Assembly: GCA_003266075.1 (NCBI GenBank)
Contig: MUZZ01000252.1
Span: forward strand, 1 to 7,415
Direction: 5' to 3'
Source of the DNA: Methanosphaera sp. rholeuAM74
GTDB taxonomy: Archaea; Methanobacteriota; Methanobacteria; Methanobacteriales; Methanobacteriaceae
Length of the DNA: 7,415 nucleotides
Made by a program: the position numbers and the translations under genes. This document shows positions 1 to 6,312 of the stretch, piece after piece (within the stretch, counting starts at the first letter, position 1; the number at the start of each line of letters is the position of its first letter). Under the pieces are notes generated by a model that did not search any database, was not told where the DNA came from, and saw only the letters and a program-made list of their open reading frames with translations.

Positions 1-271
1 ACTCAGTATATTCATTAGGAGACATAAAATGACCATGTCGCCACATTCGATTGTATTTTAAGTTATAATCAGTCCAAGGCTTTTTAGCAATAAGCCATCC
101 TGCAGATTCCACTAATGAATCGTCACGTCCTAAAGCATATGTATAAAAGTTTATTAATTTATATAGGGGTACTTCTTCAGGATGTTCTTTAATATACTCA
201 ATTATCTCTGGAAAATACTCCCTATGTGCCCTAACACTTTTCTCACTATATCTTGGATGAAATTCAACCAT
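1..271 (-). CDS. Unrecognised small protein after the MuF-ART toxin gene; candidate immunity protein (3' end cut off by window)
   Basis: The frame is open from an ATG at 271 to the left window edge, giving 90 codons with no stop, so the C terminus is missing. The start is well supported by a near-perfect AAGGAGGA ribosome site six bases upstream. The protein starts MVEFHPRYSEKSV, is rich in Glu, Tyr, Trp and His, and has no signal peptide, membrane span or motif I recognise. It begins 50 bases after the stop of the minor head protein/ADP-ribosyltransferase fusion and shares the balanced, purine-leaning coding composition of that gene's toxin half rather than the A/C-rich style of the other virus genes. 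In MuF polymorphic toxin loci of temperate phages the gene just after the toxin often encodes its immunity protein. That role is inferred here from position and composition only. An ordinary head or accessory protein is the alternative. I am confident that it is a gene and unsure of its function. Confidence 0.8.
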   Translation of the reverse strand, partial: MVEFHPRYSEKSVRAHREYFPEIIEYIKEHPEEVPLYKLINFYTYALGRDDSLVESAGWLIAKKPWTDYNLKYNRMWRHGHFMSPNEYTE

Positions 272-277
272 AAGTAG

Positions 278-285
278 TCCTCCTT
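278..285 (-). promoter_or_regulatory. Strong ribosome binding site of the downstream small gene
   Basis: AAGGAGGA on the minus strand, six bases before the ATG at 271. It is the closest match to the anti-Shine-Dalgarno sequence in the window. It fixes the start and suggests strong translation, independent of coupling to the gene before it. Confidence 0.8.
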
Positions 286-302
286 ATGACTATATTTGTT
301 GA

Positions 303-315
303 TTATTATATATAC
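303..315 (-). promoter_or_regulatory. Possible archaeal TATA box in the toxin/partner gap
   Basis: The 50-base gap between the MuF-ART stop and the next gene contains TATATATAATAAT on the minus strand, resembling an archaeal TATA element. A start of transcription about 25 bases downstream would fall near 283-287, at the ribosome site, giving an almost leaderless message. This is tight but not impossible. AT-rich DNA yields such strings by chance, so support is weak. If real, it would let the small gene be expressed apart from the late operon, as an immunity gene would need in a lysogen. Confidence 0.25.
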
Positions 316-321
316 CTCTTT

Positions 322-2115
322 CTAAAGTAATCGTGAATCCCTAATTGAAAATCCATCTTCTATATAATAATGATCTACCTTATATTTATGTCCCTTACCC
401 AACAATACCTCCGATTCATCAATATAATCTGGTTGACTCATCTGTAGAATAGGAGTGATTTTCGTTCCTTTAGGAACATATATACGATACAAAATATTTT
501 TATTTCCATCATCATCAGTAGCATATTTTTCCCCACTTTGTCTAAACAAACCTAAGCTAATAGTGTTATCCCATTCACCTATTTCTTTCAATTCCTCCCC
601 ATCACTATCATATAACCTTCTTTGACCATGATACATAATCATGTCTTCATTTAATTCTATCTGCATCTGCTTAAGAACATCATAATTTTTCCTAAATAAT
701 TCGTTAATTTCAGTTTTATCTCTTCCATATAATAATGATTGTTCATTATTAACAGCAGATTCAATTATTTCATCTGAAAAGTTCGACCTTTGCCAAGAAT
801 TAAATGTAGAGTAAAATTCATCACGTGAATAAAAATCTAACGCATTTCTTTCTTCAGGAGAATATGAAGTTATATCAATAGCTCTACCACGAAGTAATTC
901 GGCAATAGTATTATAACTATGTGAATTTGTGTTTTTAGTCAATGAATCTAATTTCAATGAATCTCTAGATAATGTGGTATGTTCTAACCAAATTTTACCA
1001 TGTGCTATCTCTAAGTTAAAATCACTTTTTAAATACCCATTTGTTAATAATCCGTCACGTTTTTCTAGTGCTTTATTTAAGTCAGTTATCCTCATACGTC
1101 TGTGTTGTTTATAGCCTAATTTTAAACTTGTTATTATCCAAGGAATATCTTCTTTACTTCCCAGTAATGTCGCATCATTAGTTAATTTGATAGCTTTTTT
1201 AGATAACATTTTTTCGAGTTTTTCAGTTTTCTCAACTAATTCTTCATAAGCATCAGTAACTGAATATTTATCAGGATTATACAAATTTGAATCATCATCT
1301 GTGAATTCCATAGTACAATAACAATTTGCTATATTTCCAATACTTCCTTTTCCATCTCCAGGATGATCTAGAAAATCTATTTGACCAGTCCTGTCATTGA
1401 TTACTTCAAATTTTTCTTCTAGGGGTACTTTTTGCCCATTTGTTATAGTGTGTCTTGTTTTAGGATTGGGGTGTTGTATCCATATTTTGTATTTTTTGCG
1501 TTCTGAGGGGTCTTTTGTTAATTCTGTTCTCCATTTTATCTTGTTTTCTGCGTCTTTCTGTATTTTTTTGTGTCGTTTGTCCATTTTTTCTCTGTGTTTT
1601 TTGAGGATGTCGTCTATCTTCTTTTTTGTGTCTGATTGTTTTTCGTCGTCTATGGGGTTCTCTGGTGTGGGTGCATCCTTGATGACATTGTCCATTGTGT
1701 CGTGGTGTAATTGTCTGTACTTGTCTAGCAGGTCTTGGTATATGTTGTTTCTCAGGTTTTGTTTATCTAGGTTGATTTGTATGTTGTTTGTTCTTCTCTG
1801 GTTGTTTCCATGTTTTTCTATGTTGTAGTTGGTGTTGTCTCTTATGAGGTTTCGTAGGTTGTAGTCTAGTGTGGGGCTGTGTTTGTCGTGGTAGTAGTCT
1901 AGTGTTTCTCTTCTGAATGTGTTTCCTTTGAGGTAGTATTGTAGTATTTGTTGTCTAGTGGTGGGGTCTTGTATTGCTTGTGGGTGTAGCCATAGGTAGT
2001 AGTATAGGTAATCTTTGTTTAGTGTTAGTAGGTATCGTGTTATTGGGTCTAGTTGTGCTTTTCTTGTGTGGAGGTATTGTCTTATTTTCTGTATAGTTTT
2101 TTCAGGTAGTTTCAT
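322..2115 (-). CDS. MuF/SPP1-gp7-type minor head protein fused to a C-terminal ADP-ribosyltransferase-like toxin domain
   Basis: 597 residues from the ATG at 2115. Residues 1-200 are helical and charged. Residues about 208-270 carry the minor-head signature: W212, R221-H222, a short G-x-x-V-P turn, HPGD at 251-254 and the ending NCYC (264-267). This follows the W...R..H...G..VP...PGD...NC.C pattern of Mu gpF / SPP1 gp7 proteins. Residues about 420-585 resemble ADP-ribosyltransferase toxins: MYHG (494-497), a strand with TIS (518-520), YRIYVPKGT (543-551) and ESEVLL (567-572), whose E-x-E is the expected catalytic pair. The first-strand residue is His where R-S-E toxins have Arg. The gene follows the portal, the usual place for this head protein. 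The ART half presumably enters the capsid and is delivered with DNA; that role is inferred. I prefer 2115 over the ATG at 2169 (615 residues) because 2115 has AAAGGA nine bases upstream, 2169 has no ribosome site, and the 18 extra codons are T-ending, unlike what follows. Confidence 0.88.
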   Translation of the reverse strand: MKLPEKTIQKIRQYLHTRKAQLDPITRYLLTLNKDYLYYYLWLHPQAIQDPTTRQQILQYYLKGNTFRRETLDYYHDKHSPTLDYNLRNLIRDNTNYNIEKHGNNQRRTNNIQINLDKQNLRNNIYQDLLDKYRQLHHDTMDNVIKDAPTPENPIDDEKQSDTKKKIDDILKKHREKMDKRHKKIQKDAENKIKWRTELTKDPSERKKYKIWIQHPNPKTRHTITNGQKVPLEEKFEVINDRTGQIDFLDHPGDGKGSIGNIANCYCTMEFTDDDSNLYNPDKYSVTDAYEELVEKTEKLEKMLSKKAIKLTNDATLLGSKEDIPWIITSLKLGYKQHRRMRITDLNKALEKRDGLLTNGYLKSDFNLEIAHGKIWLEHTTLSRDSLKLDSLTKNTNSHSYNTIAELLRGRAIDITSYSPEERNALDFYSRDEFYSTFNSWQRSNFSDEIIESAVNNEQSLLYGRDKTEINELFRKNYDVLKQMQIELNEDMIMYHGQRRLYDSDGEELKEIGEWDNTISLGLFRQSGEKYATDDDGNKNILYRIYVPKGTKITPILQMSQPDYIDESEVLLGKGHKYKVDHYYIEDGFSIRDSRLL

Positions 2116-2124
2116 GTTCTTTTT

Positions 2125-2130
2125 TCCTTT
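2125..2130 (-). promoter_or_regulatory. Ribosome binding site deciding the MuF-ART start
   Basis: AAAGGA on the minus strand, nine bases before the ATG at 2115. The in-frame ATG at 2169 is preceded by GATGCTTTGACCC, with no Shine-Dalgarno match, so the downstream start is favoured. This leaves a 71-base untranslated gap after the portal stop (2116-2186). Apart from this site the gap holds only a 10-base palindrome, TTTCTAGAAA (2150-2159), of unknown meaning. Confidence 0.55.
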
Positions 2131-2186
2131 ATAAGATTTTTTTGCAATATTTCTAGAAAACTTGTACATGGGTCAAAGCATCATTT

Positions 2187-2990
2187 TTACTCTGGGTACT
2201 GGAGTGGCTTGAAACCATCACCCACCAGTAACTCATTCACACCATCCAACACACCACCCAACTCATCCAATCCATCATAACCACCACCACCAATACTACT
2301 ACCACCCAAAGGCTGACCATGATAAAACCGTGTATTCAACAAATCCTCACTAAAACTATCACTACACGTAAAATCAATATTCGGATACACTGGAGCCAAC
2401 AACTCAAAACACATAGCCAAAGTAAACAAGCCCTCATTAAACAACTCCACAGCAGTACTCACACGAGTACTAGTCTTATCAGTAAACTCAGGAGTACTAA
2501 TCACAACATCACTCTTCACACCCATAAAATACTTATCATAAACATCAAGGACAGGCTGAACAAACATCTGAGAAGCAAAAATCTCCCGATTATAAATCTC
2601 ATACAAACTATCACTCTTATGACTATTCATACTCTCCTTAGTATCATCAATAGCCAAACGTACCTTAGGCATCTTAAATGCCTTCAACAAGTCATCCACA
2701 CACCTATCCTGAAGAAAACCAAAATACTCATAATTATTATCCTCAAAAACCTGATACTTCATATCCACAGGCTGACTAGTACTAGAAGACCCCAAATACT
2801 GTACCAGTGTACCACTATCTCCACCACGCAATCCATCCTCAATGGTTTCATCAATAGTTTTCTTATCAGGATGACTCGGATCCTTCCGTTCAAGTGGACC
2901 CGTAATAAGGAGAAGACCAGCATTAATATTACCACGCTCTATCTTGCGACTATTATACTCGTCAATAGCCATATCAGTGAATAAACTCCT
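2187..2990. other. Segment of reversed keto/amino strand bias inside the portal gene
   Basis: By hand count, plus-strand bases 2221-2280 are 49 of 60 A or C with a single G. Bases 1861-1920, in the next gene read in the same direction, are 46 of 60 G or T, and bases 6841-6900 are 52 of 60 G or T. All these genes are on the minus strand, so codon choice flips: NNT/NNG codons with TTG leucine in the portal C-terminal half, NNA/NNC codons with CTA leucine elsewhere. The left border is abrupt at the portal/MuF gap; the right border is gradual near 2990-3400. Confidence 0.7.
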
Positions 2991-3656
2991 ACGCTTAGCT
3001 ATCCACCGAGGGATATCAAAGAATGGTGTTTCATTACAGCCACCAATCCAGATGCACACACCACGGCTTCCATGGTCTACACCAAAATCATCAAGCATAC
3101 TATAATCATAGCCCACCAACCGTAGCAGTACCTGTACTCCGTTCACGTTCTGTTCACAATAGTAGAAGTAGTACGTCCGATTAAGTAATGGATGATGGAA
3201 AGGTATCTTCCGAAGCCGTACAAGGTGTGCTGGTATCTGTGATACTTTCATTTCACGACCGTTATCAGTTATTTCTGCCACACCATAGCCATAGATTTGC
3301 CAGTCAATACCAGCGAGGTATAACTGGTACTTGTTGTAGACGTTATTCCACAGCTTATCTATCACGGTTGCATCTTCTTCTGGGTCGCTGAGGCTGTACT
3401 CGTTCAGGAACACGTCCTGACTGAAGCTTTCAATGATACTACGTAGTGTACTACTATGGTGGTATGCGTATCTTGCCAGGTGTAATGGAATGTATGGTTG
3501 TAGGTAGTCATTATCCATTTGTGTGTCCTTGTAACTGGCGGGTGTTCCCACATTTGCTAGTGCTTCTTCTAGTTTGTCTTTGAAGGAGATTAGTTCGTCT
3601 GTTATGTAGTCATTTTTTATTTCTACTTCTCCTAGATTTATTACATCCGATGTCAT
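2187..3656 (-). CDS. Phage portal protein (HK97/SPP1-like)
   Basis: 489 residues, a usual size for a portal. The portal forms the dodecameric ring at the capsid vertex through which DNA is packaged and ejected, and docks the terminase. Supporting features are the N-terminal region with repeated aromatic residues (Y-x-P at 54-57, then ARYAYHHSSTLRS), the GIDWQIYGYGVAEI strand-turn (116-129), and FLQDRCVDDLLKAFKMPKVRL (314-333). The last of these matches the portal clip/stem pattern of a charged helix followed by a conserved Pro. Its place directly after the terminase large subunit (stop at 3658, one base before this ATG) and before a MuF-type head protein is the standard packaging order. A GGAGA site at 3668-3672, inside the terminase end, precedes the start. 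The C-terminal tail (about 450-489) is glycine-rich and probably flexible. Codon bias changes inside the gene: after about residue 222 the coding strand turns G/T-rich (TTG, GTG, GAT, GGT), opposite to the neighbours. Confidence 0.9.
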   Translation of the reverse strand: MTSDVINLGEVEIKNDYITDELISFKDKLEEALANVGTPASYKDTQMDNDYLQPYIPLHLARYAYHHSSTLRSIIESFSQDVFLNEYSLSDPEEDATVIDKLWNNVYNKYQLYLAGIDWQIYGYGVAEITDNGREMKVSQIPAHLVRLRKIPFHHPLLNRTYYFYYCEQNVNGVQVLLRLVGYDYSMLDDFGVDHGSRGVCIWIGGCNETPFFDIPRWIAKRRSLFTDMAIDEYNSRKIERGNINAGLLLITGPLERKDPSHPDKKTIDETIEDGLRGGDSGTLVQYLGSSSTSQPVDMKYQVFEDNNYEYFGFLQDRCVDDLLKAFKMPKVRLAIDDTKESMNSHKSDSLYEIYNREIFASQMFVQPVLDVYDKYFMGVKSDVVISTPEFTDKTSTRVSTAVELFNEGLFTLAMCFELLAPVYPNIDFTCSDSFSEDLLNTRFYHGQPLGGSSIGGGGYDGLDELGGVLDGVNELLVGDGFKPLQYPE

Positions 3657-3657
3657 G

Positions 3658-5091
3658 CTATTCTATTTCTCCATTTTCTGTTGATATGTTTTTGTATGTG
3701 TATTCATCTTCTATTCCTAATTCACTTACCATCCAGTTATAGCCCTGGCTCACACTATCTAGGAAGTCTGGGCTAGGCAGTTTCTTCATTTCCTCTGTTA
3801 CTGGTGTTATGTAGTGGAATTGGTTGTTTAGTTGTAACTTGTTGGGTATGGCATAGTTTATCTTGACAAGTCCACTTCTTATACCATATGCTACTGGTTG
3901 TGCTCTACGGTATTTCTTTCCTTTTCCCTGTACTGGCACTGTCACCACCTCAAATGGGTATTGTTCTCGTAGTTTTGCTAGTGTGTCCTCAAAGTGTCTT
4001 GCTCCGTACACTCCCATACTTCCACCTTCACCCTCTACAAGCATGACAAAGATGGGATACTTTTCTTGTTGTCGTTCTACAAAGTCAAACATTGCTTCTT
4101 CGATGAAGCTATCACTGAGTAATACGTTGTCATCGATGACTACTTTTCCATTGTTCATTAGCATCATGTGTGTCATGCTGGTGTAGTCGTGTCCTTCACC
4201 TGCTGGGTCTATGCTGACTAAGTTGAAGTTGATGTCCTTGTAAAATGAGTTATTGTACCTTATCTGGCTTTGGTCGAATTGTTCTTGTGATATTAGTAAG
4301 CCGTTTTTCTGCACGTAATCCCAGTCACCGAATCGCATGAATGCTTGACTCTGGGGGTCCATCATTGAAAGACGCTTATCATATCGTTCACGAGGGACAT
4401 AAGGGTTCATCATCAAGTCTAGGTTATAATACTTATTTGGACTGCCCTCCTCTATGAAGGTCTTCTTCAGGTAGTCAACTCCAGGACCCCAAGAAGGGTT
4501 ACTGACATACATACACATCTCCTGGATATTACTAGTACTACCCTCTGGTGGACGGACACTCCTGTTTAGGAAGTCGAGTGCTACTCCATTGATTTCTGAT
4601 GCCTCGATGAGGTATAACCTGTTGTAACTACTACCACGGTACTTGTCCATCTGTACTTCACTATCACAGCCACCGTAATGTATTTCTGCACCACTTGGTG
4701 CTTTGAAGTAATGGTCACTCTTGTTATGTGTACAGACATGGTCTCCTAGTCGTTCTTCGTCACATAGCCATGATTCTAGTTTGCTTTTGACTTCACCTGG
4801 CATCTTCATTTGTACTAGTGTGTTTCTTAGTAGTAGTGCACGGTAGTCAGGGTACATTAGGAATCTGCATACATCGATGGCTACTAGTTCACTTTTACCA
4901 CTGTATGCTCCACCTGCTACTAGTCGGTTGGCTGGGTCTTGTTTGTCCATTTCATCCATTAGGATTATGGCTTGTTCGTAGTAGGGGTCAATATTGTCTG
5001 GTATGTATGGGTTGTTGAGTATTTGTTCCATGTATATGTCTTTCTGTAGTGGTGTGATAGTAGTTTTTATTTGTTCGTAGTCTACTATCAC
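3658..5091 (-). CDS. terL: Terminase large subunit (packaging ATPase and nuclease)
   Basis: 477 residues, a normal length. It powers DNA translocation into the prohead and cuts the concatemer. The N-terminal ATPase has the Walker A loop AGGAYSGKSE (59-68), Walker B strand LYLIEASE (159-166) with Glu in the first acidic position where Asp is common, and a coupling-motif candidate YVSNPS (195-200). The C-terminal RNase-H-like nuclease shows its acidic triad: D295 in VSIDPAGEGHD, E353 in VMLVEGEGG, and D442 or D445 in PDFLDSVSQGYNW. All motifs are intact, so it should be active. The start is GTG at 5091, overlapping the small-subunit stop by four bases (GTGA), which indicates translational coupling. 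AAGGAAG at 5102-5108 is the ribosome site, ten bases before the start. The next ATG in frame would remove the conserved PLQKDIY segment. The stop at 3658 lies one base before the portal ATG. Confidence 0.96.
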   Translation of the reverse strand: MIVDYEQIKTTITPLQKDIYMEQILNNPYIPDNIDPYYEQAIILMDEMDKQDPANRLVAGGAYSGKSELVAIDVCRFLMYPDYRALLLRNTLVQMKMPGEVKSKLESWLCDEERLGDHVCTHNKSDHYFKAPSGAEIHYGGCDSEVQMDKYRGSSYNRLYLIEASEINGVALDFLNRSVRPPEGSTSNIQEMCMYVSNPSWGPGVDYLKKTFIEEGSPNKYYNLDLMMNPYVPRERYDKRLSMMDPQSQAFMRFGDWDYVQKNGLLISQEQFDQSQIRYNNSFYKDINFNLVSIDPAGEGHDYTSMTHMMLMNNGKVVIDDNVLLSDSFIEEAMFDFVERQQEKYPIFVMLVEGEGGSMGVYGARHFEDTLAKLREQYPFEVVTVPVQGKGKKYRRAQPVAYGIRSGLVKINYAIPNKLQLNNQFHYITPVTEEMKKLPSPDFLDSVSQGYNWMVSELGIEDEYTYKNISTENGEIE

Positions 5092-5654
5092 TCTTCATAC
5101 ACTTCCTTTCTTTGTATCTTCTGACTACCTTGTTCTAGTTTTTCATCAATACGTTTACGTAGTTCTTCAGGAGAATTACTAGGACTGATTTCATGGTTTA
5201 TACTGACTTTCCGTGTTTGTTCTGGTGGTATGGTGTCACTTTTACCTGCTAGTAGGTATGCTAGTTGGTTGTTTAGTCGTCTGCTGTCGCTGATGTTTTT
5301 CATTGTGAAGCTGGCTGTGCTTTCTTTTATTTTTCCTTTGGTGAATCTGTTTTTTAGTGATTGCATTAGTAGGAGGTGCATTTCGTCGAAGAGTTCTATT
5401 ATTTGGTATTCTTTGTCCATGTGTTGTTCTAGTTGTGTTTCTCTTTTTTGTAGTTGTTTTTGTGATATGTGTTCTTTGTATGCTTGTTTTCGTGTTTTCC
5501 AGTTATGTTTGGCTGATACTTTAGATACCCTTGATTGACTTATCCCATTTTCTTGTGCGAATTGTTCTAGTGTTCCGTCGAATAGTAGGTAGTCTTGGAA
5601 TAGGTTGTGGTCTCTTTCGTATGGTTGTTTTTCCCATGGTTTTATTTCTTGCAC
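5088..5654 (-). CDS. terS: Terminase small subunit (HTH DNA-recognition protein)
   Basis: 188 residues. It begins with a helix-turn-helix at about 29-50 (TLEQFAQENGISQSRVSKVS), followed by NWKTRK (51-56). This is the N-terminal arrangement of phage terminase small subunits that recognise the packaging site. A long charged helical core (about 60-135) would serve oligomerisation, and the tail (about 155-188) is acidic/basic and probably flexible, contacting the large subunit. The assignment also rests on position: its TGA overlaps the GTG of the large subunit. The start is GTG at 5654, with GAGGT nine bases upstream (5664-5668). An ATG two bases earlier (5656) lies in another frame and stops after four codons. 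There is a 26-base gap to the preceding GIY-YIG gene. HTH plus context is convincing; sequence similarity between small subunits is always low. Confidence 0.85.
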   Translation of the reverse strand: MQEIKPWEKQPYERDHNLFQDYLLFDGTLEQFAQENGISQSRVSKVSAKHNWKTRKQAYKEHISQKQLQKRETQLEQHMDKEYQIIELFDEMHLLLMQSLKNRFTKGKIKESTASFTMKNISDSRRLNNQLAYLLAGKSDTIPPEQTRKVSINHEISPSNSPEELRKRIDEKLEQGSQKIQRKEVYEE

Positions 5655-5663
5655 ATTTATTAT

Positions 5664-5668
5664 ACCTC
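5664..5668 (-). promoter_or_regulatory. Ribosome binding site deciding the terS GTG start
   Basis: GAGGT on the minus strand, nine bases before the GTG at 5654. An out-of-frame ATG overlaps this start (ATGTG, 5656-5652) and opens only a four-codon frame. The site therefore supports the GTG and not the ATG for making the terminase small subunit. Confidence 0.6.
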
Positions 5669-5680
5669 GCTTTGTTTTTT

Positions 5681-6301
5681 TCAGTTTTGTTCATTTTTTT
5701 TCGTTTTGTTGGTTTTCTTGTTTAGGTGGTTGTTCATGTATTTTTGCCATTTTTGTTGGTATTGGTGTAGCCATTGGTTGAATTTTTGGTTGTGGTATTT
5801 TTGGCAGTAGTTGTCTAGTGAGTTTTGGTTTTTGAATTTGCTTTTTTCTATTAGTTCTTGTGTTGTGTATGCGTATGGGTCATCGTGTATTGTTTTGATG
5901 ATTTTTTTGAATTTTTTGTGTTTGTTTTGTTGTCTTGTTTTTTGGGCTTTTGTTTTTGATTGTTTGTTGAAGCATTTGTTGTATGTTTTTTGGTAGTTTT
6001 CTGTGTTCCACATTTCTTTAGAGAATTTATGGGTAGTGTATACTTTATTACTTCCATGGTTTACTGTATTGTATTGTTTTATGAGATTGGTTTCTATTTT
6101 TTCTGCTAGTGTTTTTGAGTATTGATTATCTCCTGTGTCACATATCTGATGTATTATGAAGTCATTTTTGTTATTGATGTATGGTTGATGATTTTTGTAG
6201 TTTTGTTTGTGTTGTTTGAATCTGCGTTTTAGGTTGTTGGTGATTCCTATGTAGAATGGTACTTGGGGGTTGTTTTTGTTATTTAGTGAGTATGCTATCA
6301 T
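5681..6301 (-). CDS. GIY-YIG family endonuclease
   Basis: 206 residues from the ATG at 6301. The N-terminal nuclease fold is readable: IAYSL (2-6) replaces the usual GIY strand, FYIGITNNLKRRFKQH (16-31) carries the YIG motif, catalytic-type Arg and following His, and AEKIETNLIKQYN (66-78) with N81 and N85 carries the catalytic Glu (E70). The Lys/Asn/Gln-rich C-terminal part (about 115-206) includes a helical stretch at 145-170 (TTQELIEKSKFKNQNSLDNY) that could be an HTH-like DNA-binding element. The start is chosen because the nuclease domain begins there and AGGA (6311-6314) lies nine bases upstream. A longer in-frame ATG at 6484 would add 61 low-complexity residues lying wholly inside the preceding gene. 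It may be a selfish (homing-type) nuclease or a packaging helper, as HNH nucleases beside terminases are in some phages; sequence alone does not decide. Confidence 0.88.
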   Translation of the reverse strand: MIAYSLNNKNNPQVPFYIGITNNLKRRFKQHKQNYKNHQPYINNKNDFIIHQICDTGDNQYSKTLAEKIETNLIKQYNTVNHGSNKVYTTHKFSKEMWNTENYQKTYNKCFNKQSKTKAQKTRQQNKHKKFKKIIKTIHDDPYAYTTQELIEKSKFKNQNSLDNYCQKYHNQKFNQWLHQYQQKWQKYMNNHLNKKTNKTKKNEQN

Positions 6302-6312
6302 GTTTTGTATTC

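Noticed and set aside
355..368. Other TATA-like strings (also near 150-165 and 475-490)
   Set aside because: They lie inside coding sequence in AT-rich DNA with no gene start at a suitable distance downstream.
1397..1828. A plus-strand frame of 143 codons rich in Phe, Cys, Leu and Ser
   Set aside because: It is antisense to the MuF domain; G/T-rich antisense DNA reads as hydrophobic Phe/Leu/Cys/Val protein. It has no supporting start context. The same holds for the hydrophobic plus-strand frames at 5230-5996 and 6305-6881.
2275..2302. A short triplet-like repeat (CCA/ACT runs on the plus strand)
   Set aside because: It encodes the Gly/Ser-rich flexible tail of the portal protein. It is too short and irregular to be a microsatellite or an iteron.
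2319..2984. A 221-codon open frame on the plus strand inside the portal gene
   Set aside because: It is the antisense shadow of the portal segment with reversed strand bias, which removes stops from the opposite strand. Its product is low-complexity Thr/Ile/His-rich, and the portal reading has family motifs.
5851..6057. A 68-codon minus-strand frame inside the GIY-YIG gene
   Set aside because: It is a frameshifted reading of the nuclease gene, Lys/Thr/Asn-rich low complexity, with no independent evidence.
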